Assembly: GCA_030848705.1 (NCBI GenBank) | Contig: JAUIZM010000025.1 | Coordinates: 1-64,000 of the forward strand | Direction of reading: 5' to 3' | DNA from: Heracleum sosnowskyi | Taxonomy: Eukaryota > Streptophyta > Magnoliopsida > Apiales > Apiaceae | DNA: 64,000 bases | Part shown: piece by piece, positions 12,579 to 23,737 of the stretch | How positions within the stretch are numbered: the first letter of the stretch is position 1 | Layout: every line of letters starts with the position of its first letter | Translations under genes and position numbers: made by a program | Notes under the pieces: model-generated | What the model saw: the letters and a program-made list of their open reading frames with translations, nothing else | What the model was told of the DNA's origin: nothing | The model's database searches: none

Positions 12579-13082
12579 CCAAATGAAGTTTTCTGTAATT
12601 CTATAAACCCATAGGGTCAAACTACGAGAAAATATCAACAAAATGGCCTGCTTCAATTTTTCCCCATTTTCCATGTATAGCTCCCTTTATAGGTAAACGT
12701 AATCGGGCGTCCCCTGGTATCTGCTCCGATTCAGGCACGGACAGCTCCAAATGAAGTTTTCTGCAATTCTATTAACCCCTAGGGTCAAACTACGAGAAAA
12801 TATCCACAAAATGGCCCGCTTCAATTTTTCCCCATTTTCCTTGTATAGCTCCCTTTAGAGGTAAACGTAATCGGGCGTCCCCTGGTATCTGCTCCGATTC
12901 AGGCACGGGCAGCTCCAAATGAAGTTTTCTGTAATTCTATAAACCCATAGGGTCAAACTACGAGAAAATATCCACAAAATGGCCTGCTTCAATTTTTCCC
13001 CATTTTCCTTTTATAGCTCCCTTTAGAGGTAAACGTAATCGGGCGTCCCCTGGTATCTGCTCCGATTCAGGCACGGACAGCT

Positions 13083-14258
13083 CCAAATGAAGTTTTCTGT
13101 AATTCTATAAACCCATAGGGTCAAACTACGAGAAAATATTCACAAAATGGCCCGCTTCAATTTTTCCCCATTTTCCTTGTATAGCTCCCTTTAGAGGTAA
13201 ACGTAATCGGGCGTCCCCTGGTATCTGCACCGATTCTGGCACGGACAACTCCAAATGAAGTTTTCTGTAATTCTATAAACCCATAGGGTCAAACTACGAG
13301 AAAATATCCACAAAATGGCCTGCTTCAATTTTTCCCCATTTTCCTTGTATAGCTCCCTTTAGAGGTAAACGTAATCGGGCGTCCCCTGGTATCTGCTCCG
13401 ATTCAGGCACGGACAGCTCCAAATGAAGTTTTCTGTAATTCTATAAACCCATAGGGTCAAACTACGAGAAAATATCCACAAAATGGCATGCTTCAATTTT
13501 TCCCCATTTTCCTTGTATAGCTCCCTTTAGAGGTAAACGTAATCGGGCGTCCCCTGGTATCTGCTCCGATTCAGGCACGGACAGCTCCGAATGAAGTTTT
13601 CTGTAATTCTATAAACCCATAGGGTCAAACTATGAGAAAATATTCACAAAATGGCCCGCTTCAATTTTTCCCCATTTTCCTTGTATAGCTCCCTTTAGAG
13701 GTAAACGTAATCGGGCGTCCCCTGGTATCTGCACCGATTCTGGCACGGACAACTCCAAATGAAGTTTTCTGTAATTCTATATACCCATAGGGTCAAACTA
13801 CGAGAAAATATCCACAAAATGGCCTGCTTCAATTTTTCCCCATTTTCCTTGTATAGCTCCCTTTAGAGGTAAACGTAATCGGGCGTCCCCTGGTATCTGC
13901 TCCGATTCAGGCACGGACAGCTCCAAATGAAGTTTTCTGTAATTCTATAAACCCATAGGGTCAAACTACGAGAAAATATCCACAAAATGGCATGCTTCAA
14001 TTTTTCCCCATTTTCCTTGTATAGCTCCCTTTAGAGGTAAACGTAATCGGGCGTCCCCTGGTATCTGCTCCGATTCAGGCACGGACAGCTCCGAATGAAG
14101 TTTTCTGTAATTCTATAAACCCATAGGGTCAAACTATGAGAAAATATTCACAAAATGGCCCGCTTCAATTTTTCCCCATTTTCCTTGTATAGCTCCCTTT
14201 AGAGGTAAACGTAATCGGGCGTCCCCTGGTATCTGCACCGATTCTGGCACGGACAACT
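13083..14258. repeat. K-A-B-F followed by a doubled A-B-F trimer
   Basis: K (here with C58T) is followed by A-B-F at 13251-13754 and again at 13755-14258, a 504-bp three-monomer duplication. Both F monomers carry A3G, C47T, C58T, T71C and the linked CACCG/TTCTGG/ACAACT end. The second A has a private CTATATACC. The K-A-B-F cassette also occurs at 7716, 10227, 11907, 27506 and 50117. Confidence 0.75.
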
Positions 14259-16946
14259 CCAAATGAAGTTTTCTGTAATTCTATAAACCCATAGGGTCAA
14301 ACTACGAGAAAATATACACAAAATGGCCCGCTTCAATTTTTCCCCATTTTCCTTGTATAGCTCCCTTTAGAGGTAAACGTAATCGGGCGTCCCCTGGTAT
14401 CTGCTCCGATTCAGGCACGGACACCTCCAAATGAAGTTTTCTGTAATTCTATAAACCCATAGGGTCAAAGTACGAGAAAATATCCACAAAATGGCCTGCT
14501 TCAATTTTTCCCCATTTTCCTTGTATAGCTCCCTTTAGAGGTAAACGTAATCGGGCGTCCCCTGGTATCTGCTCCGATTCAGGCACGGACAGCTCCAAAT
14601 GAAGTTTTCTGTAATTCTATAAACCCATAGGGTCAAACTATGAGAAAATATCCACAAAATGGCCTGCTTCAATTTTTCCCCATTTTCCTGGTATAGCTCC
14701 CTTTAGAGGTAAACGTAATCGGGCGTCCCCTGGTATCTGCTCCGATTCAGGCACGGACAGCTCCAAATGAAGTTTTCTGTAATTCTATAAACCCATAGGG
14801 TCAAACTACGAGAAAATATCTACAAAATGGCCCGTTTCAATTTTTCCCCATTTTCCTTGTATAGCTCCCTTTAGAGGTAAACGTAATCGGGCGTCCCCTG
14901 GTATCTGCTCCGATTCAGGCACGGACAGCTCCAAATGAAGTTTTCTGTAATTCTATAAACCCATAGGGTCAAACTACGAGAAAATATCCACAAAATGGCC
15001 TGCTTCAATTTTTCCCCATTTTCCTTGTATAGCTCCCTTTAGAGGTAAACGTAATCGGGCGTCCCCTGGTATCTACTCCGATTCAGGCACGGACAGCTTC
15101 AAATGAAGTTTTCTGCAATTCTATAAACCCATAGGGTCAAACTACGAGAAAATATACACAAAATGGCCCGCTTCAATTTTTCCCCATTTTCCTTGTATAG
15201 CTCCCTTTAGAGGTAAACGTAATCGGGCGTCCCCTGGTATCTGCTCCGATTCAGGCACGGACACCTCCAAATGAAGTTTTCTGTAATTCTATAAACCCAT
15301 AGGGTCAAAGTACGAAAAAATATCCACAAAATGGCATGCTTCTATTTTTCCCCATTTTCCTTGTATAGCTCCCTTTAGAGGTAAACGGAATCGGGCGTCC
15401 CCTGGTATCTGCTCCGATTCAGGCACGGACAGCTCCAAATGAAGTTTTCTGTAATTCTATAAACCTATAGGGTCAAACTATGAGAAAATATCCACAAAAT
15501 GGCCTACTTCAATTTTTCCCCATTTTCCTTTTATAGCTCCCTTTAGAGGTAAACGTAATCGGGCGTCCCTTGGTATCTGCTCCGATTCAGGCACGGACAG
15601 CTCCAAATGAAGTTTTCTGTAATTCTATAAACCCATAGGGTCAAACTACGAGAAAATATCCACAAAATGGCCTGCTTCAATTTTTCCCCATTTTCCATGT
15701 ATAGCTCCCTTTATAGGTAAACGTAATCGGGCGTCCCCTGGTATCTGCTCCGATTCAGGCACGGACAGCTCCAAATGAAGTTTTCTGCAATTCTATTAAC
15801 CCCTAGGGTCAAACTACGAGAAAATATCCACAAAATGGCCCGCTTCAATTTTTCCCCATTTTCCTTGTATAGCTCCCTTTAGAGGTAAACGTAATCGGGC
15901 GTCCCCTGGTATCTGCTCCGATTCAGGCACGGGCAGCTCCAAATGAAGTTTTCTGTAATTCTATAAACCCATAGGGTCAAACTACGAGAAAATATCCACA
16001 AAATGGCCTGCTTCAATTTTTCCCCATTTTCCTTTTATAGCTCCCTTTAGAGGTAAACGTAATCGGGCGTCCCCTGGTATCTGCTCCGATTCAGGCACAG
16101 ACAGCTTCAAATGAAGTTTTCTGCAATTCTATAAACCCATAGGGTCAAACTACGAGAAAATATACACAAAATGGCCCGCTTCAATTTTTCCCCATTTTCC
16201 TTGTATAGCTCCCTTTAGAGGTAAACGTAATCGGGCGTCCCCTGGTATCTGCTCCGATTCAGGCACGGACAGCTCCAAATGAAGTGTTCTGTAATTCTAT
16301 AAACCCATAGGGTCAAACTACGAGAAAATATCCACAAAATGGCCCGTTTCAATTTTTCCCCATTTTCCTTGTATAGCTCCCTTTAGAGGTAAACGGAATC
16401 GGGCGTCCCCTGGTATCTGCTCCGATTCAGGCACGGACAGCTCCAAATGAAGTTTTATGTAATTCTATAAACCTATAGGGTCAAACTATGAGAAAATATT
16501 CAAAAAATGGCCCGCTTCAATTTTTCCCCATTTTCCTTGTATAGCTCCCTTTAGAGGTAAACGTAATCGGGCGTCCCTTGGTATCTGCTCCGATTCAGGC
16601 ACGGACAGCTCCAAATGAAGTTTTCTGTAATTCTATAAACCCATAGGGTCAAACTACGAGAAAATATCCACAAAATGGCCTGCTTCAATTTTTCCCCATT
16701 TTCCATGTATAGCTCCCTTTATAGGTAAACGTAATCGGGCGTCCCCTGGTATCTGCTCCGATTCAGGCACGGACAGCTCCAAATGAAGTTTTCTGCAATT
16801 CTATTAACCCCTAGGGTCAAACTACGAGAAAATATCCACAAAATGGCCCGCTTCAATTTTTCCCCATTTTCCTTGTATAGCTCCCTTTAGAGGTAAACGT
16901 AATCGGGCGTCCCCTGGTATCTGCTCCGATTCAGGCACGGGCAGCT

Positions 16947-18290
16947 CCAAATGAAGTTTTCTGTAATTCTATAAACCCATAGGGTCAAACTACGAGAAAA
17001 TATCCACAAAATGGCCTGCTTCAATTTTTCCCCATTTTCCTTTTATAGCTCCCTTTAGAGGTAAACGTAATCGGGCGTCCCCTGGTATCTGCTCCGATTC
17101 AGGCACGGACAGCTTCAAATGAAGTTTTCTGCAATTCTATAAACCCATAGGGTCAAACTACGAGAAAATATACACAAAATGGCCCGCTTCAATTTTTCCC
17201 CATTTTCCTTGTATAGCTCCCTTTAGAGGTAAACGTAATCGGGCGTCCCCTGGTATCTGCTCCGATTCAGGCACGGACAGCTCCAAATGAAGTGTTCTGT
17301 AATTCTATAAACCCATAGGGTCAAACTACGAGAAAATATCCACAAAATGGCCCGTTTCAATTTTTCCCCATTTTCCTTGTATAGCTCCCTTTAGAGGTAA
17401 ACGTAATCGGGCGTCCCCTGGTATCTGCTCCGATTCAGGCACGGACAGCTCCAAATGAAGTTTTCTGTAATTCTATAAACCCATAGGGTCAAACTACGAG
17501 AAACTATACACAAAATGGCCCGCTTCAATTTTTCCCCATTTTCCTTGTATAGCTCCCTTTAGAGGTAAACGTAATCGGGCGTCCCCTGGTATCTGCTCCG
17601 ATTCAGGCACGGGCAGCTCCAACTGAAGTTTTCTGTAATTCTATAAACCCATAGGGTCAAACTACGAGAAAATATCCACAAAATGGCCTGCTTCAATTTT
17701 TCCCCATTTTCCTTTTATAGCTCCCTTTAGAGGTAAACGTAATCGGGCGTCCCCTGGTATCTGCTCCGATTCAGGCACGGACAGCTTCAAATGAAGTTTT
17801 CTGCAATTCTATAAACCCATAGGGTCAAACTACGAGAAAATATACACAAAATGGCCCGCTTCAATTTTTCCCCATTTTCCTTGTATAGCTCCCTTTAGAG
17901 GTAAACGTAATCGGGCGTCCCCTGGTATCTGCTCCGATTCAGGCACGGACAGCTCCAAATGAAGTGTTCTGTAATTCTATAAACCCATAGGGTCAAACTA
18001 CGAGAAAATATCCACAAAATGGCCCGTTTCAATTTTTCCCCATTTTCCTTGTATAGCTCCCTTTAGAGGTAAACGTAATCGGGCGTCCCCTGGTATCTGC
18101 TCCGATTCAGGCACGGACAGCTCCAAATGAAGTTTTCTGTAATTCTATAAACCCATAGGGTCAAACTACGAGAAAATATCCACAAAATGGCCTGCTTCAA
18201 TTTTTCCCCATTTTCCTTGTATAGCTCCCTTTAGAGGTAAACGTAATCGGGCGTCCCCTGGTATCTGCTCCGATTCAGGCACGGACAGCT
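16947..18290. repeat. 8-monomer HOR, copy 1 (1344 bp)
   Basis: The order is T-D-L-M-T-D-L-A. The M monomer (17451) has GAAACTATACAC, and the T after it starts CCAACTGAAG. Both private marks recur exactly 1344 bp later. Confidence 0.85.
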
Positions 18291-19634
18291 CCAAATGAAG
18301 TTTTCTGTAATTCTATAAACCCATAGGGTCAAACTACGAGAAAATATCCACAAAATGGTCTGCTTCAATTTTTCCCCATTTTCCTTTTATAGCTCCCTTT
18401 AGAGGTAAACGTAATCGGGCGTCCCCTGGTATCTGCTCCGATTCAGGCACGGACAGCTTCAAATGAAGTTTTCTGCAATTCTATAAACCCATAGGGTCAA
18501 ACTACGAGAAAATATACACAAAATGGCCCGCTTCAATTTTTCCCCATTTTCCTTGTATAGCTCCCTTTAGAGGTAAACGTAATCGGGCGTCCCCTGGTAT
18601 CTGCTCCGATTCAGGCACGGACAGCTCCAAATGAAGTGTTCTGTAATTCTATAAACCCATAGGGTCAAACTACGAGAAAATATCCACAAAATGGCCCGTT
18701 TCAATTTTTCCCCATTTTCCTTGTATAGCTCCCTTTAGAGGTAAACGTAATCGGGCGTCCCCTGGTATCTGCTCCGATTCAGGCACGGACAGCTCCAAAT
18801 GAAGTTTTCTGTAATTCTATAAACCCATAGGGTCAAACTACGAGAAACTATACACAAAATGGCCCGCTTCAATTTTTCCCCATTTTCCTTGTATAGCTCC
18901 CTTTAGAGGTAAACGTAATCGGGCGTCCCCTGGTATCTGCTCCGATTCAGGCACGGGCAGCTCCAACTGAAGTTTTCTGTAATTCTATAAACCCATAGGG
19001 TCAAACTACGAGAAAATATCCACAAAATGGCCTGCTTCAATTTTTCCCCATTTTCCTTTTATAGCTCCCTTTAGAGGTAAACGTAATCGGGCGTCCCCTG
19101 GTATCTGCTCCGATTCAGGCACGGACAGCTTCAAATGAAGTTTTCTGCAATTCTATAAACCCATAGGGTCAAACTACGAGAAAATATACACAAAATGGCC
19201 CGCTTCAATTTTTCCCCATTTTCCTTGTATAGCTCCCTTTAGAGGTAAACGTAATCGGGCGTCCCCTGGTATCTGCTCCGATTCAGGCACGGACAGCTCC
19301 AAATGAAGTGTTCTGTAATTCTATAAACCCATAGGGTCAAACTACGAGAAAATATCCACAAAATGGCCCGTTTCAATTTTTCCCCATTTTCCTTGTATAG
19401 CTCCCTTTAGAGGTAAACGTAATCGGGCGTCCCCTGGTATCTGCTCCGATTCAGGCACGGACAGCTCCAAATGAAGTTTTCTGTAATTCTATAAACCCAT
19501 AGGGTCAAACTACGAGAAAATATCCACAAAATGGCCTGCTTCAATTTTTCCCCATTTTCCTTGTATAGCTCCCTTTAGAGGTAAACGTAATCGGGCGTCC
19601 CCTGGTATCTGCTCCGATTCAGGCACGGACAGCT
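18291..19634. repeat. 8-monomer HOR, copy 2 (1344 bp)
   Basis: It has the same order and marks as 16947-18290 (GAAACTATACAC in the unit at 18795, CCAACTGAAG at 18963). The first T has a private GGTCTG. Very few other differences are visible, so this is a recent tandem duplication. Confidence 0.85.
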
Positions 19635-22154
19635 TCAAATGAAGTTTTCTGCAATTCTATAAACCCATAAGGTCAAACTACGAGAAAATATACACAAAAT
19701 GGCCCGCTTCAAATTTTCCCCATTTTCCTTGTATAGCTCCCTTTAGAGGTAAACGTAATCGGGCGTCCCCTGGTATCTGCTCCGATTCAGGCACGGACAC
19801 CTCCAAATGAAGTTTTCTGTAATTCTATAAACCCATAGGGTCAAAGTACGAGAAAATATCCACAAAATGGCATGCTTCAAATTTTCCCCATTTTCCTTGT
19901 ATAGCTCCCTTTAGAGGTAAACGTAATCGGGCGTCCCCTGGTATCTGCTCCGATTCAGGCACGGACAGCTCCAAATGAAGTTTTCTGTAATTCTATAAAC
20001 CCATAGGGTCAAACTATGAGAAAATATTCACAAAATGGCCCGCTTCAATTTTTCCCCATTTTCCTTGTATAGCTCCCTTTAGAGGTAAACGTAATCGGGC
20101 GTCCCTTGGTATCTGCTCCGATTCAGGCACGGACAGCTCCAAATGAAGTTTTCTGTAATTCTATAAACCCATAGGGTCAAACTACGAGAAAATATACACA
20201 AAATGGCCCGCTTCAAATTTTCCCCATTTTCCAAGTATAGCTCCCTTTATAGGTAAACGTAATCGGGCGTCCCCTGGTATCTGCTCCGATTCAGGCACGG
20301 ATAGCTCCAAATGAAGTTTTCTGCAATTCTATAAACCCCTAGGGTCAAACTACGAGAAAATATCCACAAAATGGCCCGCTTCAATTTTTCCCCATTTTCC
20401 TTGTATAGCTCCCTTTAGAGGTAAACGTAATCGGGCGACCCCTGGTATCTGCTCCGATTCAGGCACGGACAGCTCCAAATGAAGTTTTCTATAATTCTAT
20501 AAACCCATAGGGTCAAACTACGAGAAAATATCCACAAAATGGCCTGCTTCAATTTTTCCCCATTTTCCTTGTATAGCTCCCTTTAGAGGTAAACGTAATC
20601 GGGCGTCCCCTGGTATCTGCTCCGATTCAGGCACGGACAGCTTCAAATGAATTTTTCTGCAATTCTATAAACCCATAGGGTCAAACTACGAGAAAATATA
20701 CACAAAATGGCCCGCTTCAAATTTTCCCCATTTTCCTTGTATAGCTCCCTTTAGAGGTAAACGTAATCGGGCGTCCCCTGGTATCTGCTCCGATTCAGGC
20801 ACGGACACCTCCAAATGAAGTTTTCTGTAATTCTATAAACCCATAGGGTCAAAGTACGAGAAAATATCCACAAAATGGCATGCTTCAATTTTTCCCCATT
20901 TTCCTTGTATAGCTCCCTTTAGAGGTAAACGTAATCGGGCGTCCCCTGGTATCTGCTCCGATTCAGGCACGGACAGCTCCAAATGAAGTTTTCTGTAATT
21001 CTATAAACCCATAGGGTCAAACTATGAGAAAATATTCACAAAATGGCCCGCTTCAATTTTTCCCCATTTTCCTTGTATAGCTCCCTTTAGAGGTAAACGT
21101 AATCGGGCGTCCCTTGGTATCTGCTCCGATTCAGGCACAGACAGCTCCAAATGAAGTTTTATGTAATTCTATAAACCCATAGGGTCAAACTACGAGAAAA
21201 TATCCACAAAATGGCCTGCTTCAATTTTTCCCCATTTTCCAAGTAAAGCTCCCTTTATAGGTAAACGTAATCGGGCGTCCCCTGGTATCTGCTCCGATTC
21301 AGGCACGGACAGCTCCAAATGAAGTTTTCTGCAATTCTATAAACCCCTAGGGTCAAACTACGAGAAAATATCCACAAAATGGCCCGCTTCAATTTTTCCC
21401 CATTTTCCTTGTATAGCTCCCTTTAGAGGTAAACGTAATCGGGCGTCCCCTGGTATCTGCTCCGATTCAGGCACGGGCAGCTCCAAATGAAGTTTTCTGT
21501 AATTCTATAAACCCATAGGGTCAAACTACGAGAAAATATCCACAAAATGGCCTGCTTCAATTTTCCCCCATTTTCCTTGTATAGCTCCCTTTAGAGGTAA
21601 ACGTAATCGGGCGTCCCCTGGTATCTGCTCCGATTCAGGCACGGACAGCTTCAAATGAAGTTTTCTGCAATTCTATAAACCCATAGGGTCAAACTACGAG
21701 AAAATATACACAAAATGGCCCGCTTCAATTTTTCCCCATTTTCCTTGTATAGCTCCCTTTAGAGGTAAACGTAATCGGGCGTCCCCTGGTATCTGCTCCG
21801 ATTCAGGCACGGACAGCTCCAAATGAAGTTTTCTGTAATTCTATAAACCCATAGGGTCAAACTACGAGAAAATATCCACAAAATGGCCTGCTTCAATTTT
21901 TCCCCATTTTCCATGTATAGCTCCCTTTATAGGTAAACGTAATCGGGCGTCCCCTGGTATCTGCTCCGATTCAGGCACGGACAGCTCCAAATGAAGTTTT
22001 CTGCAATTCTATAAACCCCTAGGGTCAAACTACGAGAAAATATCCACAAAATGGCCCGCTTCAATTTTTCCCCATTTTCCTTGTATAGCTCCCTTTAGAG
22101 GTAAACGTAATCGGGCGTCCCCTGGTATCTGCTCCGATTCAGGCACGGACAGCT

Positions 22155-22320
22155 CCATGAAGTTTTCTGTAATTCTATAAACCCATAGGGTAAAACTACG
22201 AGAAAATATCCACAAAATGGCCCGCTTCAATTTTTCCCCATTTTCCTTGTATAGCTCCCTTTAGAGGTAAATGTAATCGGGCGTCCCCTGGTATCTGCTC
22301 CGATTCAGGCACGGACAGCT
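22155..22320. repeat. K monomer with 2-bp deletion
   Basis: The start reads CTCCATGAAG instead of CTCCAAATGAAG, so the unit is 166 bp. It also has GGGTAAAAC and AAATGTAATC. Its counterpart at 26090 has both substitutions but not the deletion, so the deletion is younger than the block duplication. It produces an open minus frame over 22030-22230 by frameshift only. Confidence 0.9.
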
Positions 22321-22561
22321 CCAAATGAAGTTTTCTGTAATTCTATAAACCCATAGGGTCAAACTACGAGAAAATATCCACAAAATGGCCCGTTTCAATT
22401 TTTCCCCATTTTCCTTGTATAGCTCTCTTTAGAGGTAAACGTAATCGGGCGTCCCCTGGTATCTGTTTCAATTTTTCCCCATTTTCCTTGTATAGCTCCC
22501 TTTATAGGTAAATGTAATCGGGCGTCCCCTGGTATCTGCTCCGATTCAGGCACGGACAGCT
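22321..22561. repeat. 241-bp chimeric unit 1
   Basis: An R monomer runs from position 1 to 145 (GGTATCTG) and then jumps back to position 73 of another R monomer (TTTCAATTTTTCC) and continues to 168. This equals two monomers minus 95 bp. The acceptor must be an R type because the T at position 73 is specific to CCCGTTT forms. This copy has AGCTCTCTTT in the left arm and TATAGG with AAATGTAATC in the right arm. Confidence 0.94.
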
Positions 22562-23737
22562 CCAAATGAAGTTTTCTGTAATTCTATAAACCCATAGGGT
22601 CAAACTACGAGAAAATATCCACAAAATGGCCTGCTTCAATTTTTCCCCATTTTCCTTGTATAGCTCCCTTTAGAGGTAAACGTAATCGGGCGTCCCCTGG
22701 TATCTGCTTCGATTCAGGCACGGACAGCTTCAAATGAAGTTTTCTGCAATTCTATAAACCCATAGGGTCAAACTACGAGAAAATATACACAAAATGGCCC
22801 GCTTCAATTTTTCCCCATTTTCCTTGTATAGCTCCCTTTAGAGGTAAACGTAATCGGGCGTCCCCTGGTATCTGCTCCGATTCAGGCACGGACAGCTCCA
22901 AATGAAGTGTTCTGTAATTCTATAAACCCATAGGGTCAAACTACGAGAAAATATCCACAAAATGGCCCGTTTCAATTTTTCCCCATTTTCCTTGTATAGC
23001 TCCCTTTAGAGGTAAACGTAATCGGGCGTCCCCTGGTATCTGCTCCGATTCAGGCACGGACAGCTCGAAATGAAGTTTTCTGTAATTCTATAAACCCATA
23101 GGGTCAAACTACGAGAAAATATCCACAAAATGGCCTGCTTCAATTTTTCCCCATTTTCCTTGTATAGCTCCCTTTAGAGGTAAACGTAATCGGGCGTCCC
23201 CTGGTATCTGCTTCGATTCAGGCACGGACAGCTTCAAATGAAGTTTTCTGCAATTCTATAAACCCATAGGGTCAAACTAAGAGAAAATATACACAAAATG
23301 GCCCGCTTCAATTTTTCCCCATTTTCCTTGTATAGCTCCCTTTAGAGGTAAACGTAATCGGGCGTCCCCTGGTATCTGCTCCGATTCAGGCACGGACAGC
23401 TCCAAATGAAGTGTTCTGTAATTCTATAAACCCATAGGGTCAAACTACGAGAAAATATCCACAAAATGGCCCGTTTCAATTTTTCCCCATTTTCCTTGTA
23501 TAGCTCCCTTTAGAGGTAAACGTAATCGGGCGTCCCCTGGTATCTGCTCCGATTCAGGCACGGACAGCTCCAAATGAAGTTTTCTGTAATTCTATAAACC
23601 CATAGGGTCAAACTACGAGAAAATATCCACAAAATGGCCTGCTTCAATTTTTCCCCATTTTCCTTGTATAGCTCCCTTTAGAGGTAAACGTAATCGGGCG
23701 TCCCCTGGTATCTGCTCCGATTCAGGCACGGACAGCT

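Larger units (their letters stand above)
1..16106. repeat. Domain I: 11-, 15- and 10-monomer HORs
   Basis: The type order opens P-Q-R-A-A-A-A-B, then runs through nested HORs built around S-R'-A-D-E-F-A-B-F-D'-E' and D-E*-G-P-H-T-K-A-B-F. Tags of this domain are a 4-bp deletion (3193, 6213, 8724), a 5-bp deletion (7385, 9896), the ACGGAATC form of E*, and the linked trio CACCG, TTCTGG, ACAACT at monomer ends. From 13251 a three-monomer A-B-F is doubled (13251-13754 and 13755-14258). The right edge is set where T-D-L order takes over and is approximate. Confidence 0.8.
16107..19634. repeat. Domain II: T-D-L-x four-monomer HOR
   Basis: After D-L-G/F hybrid-P-H (16107-16946), sixteen monomers follow as T-D-L-M, T-D-L-A, T-D-L-M, T-D-L-A (16947-19634, exactly 16 x 168). 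L is marked by AAGTGTTCTG with CCCGTTT. M is marked by GAAACTATACAC. Alternation of M and A makes the true period eight monomers. Confidence 0.82.
19635..22561. repeat. Domain III duplication, copy 1 (2927 bp)
   Basis: The order is D(ATAAGG), E, F, N(CCAAGTAT), H, A(TATAAT), D, E, F, N'(CCAAGTAAAG), H, A, D, P, H, K(-2 bp), chimeric R. The rare marks ATAAGGTC, CCAAGTAT, CCAAGTAAAG, TTTTCTATAATTC, GGGTAAAAC and AAATGTAATC all return in order in 23738-26498. It is separated from that copy by an A-D-L-A-D-L-A spacer (22562-23737) that resembles Domain II. Confidence 0.87.

Noticed and set aside
22321..22561. Reading the 241-bp units as transposon insertions of 73 bp
   Set aside because: The extra 73 bp is entirely satellite sequence in the right register (positions 73-145 are simply present twice), with no target-site duplication or foreign bases.
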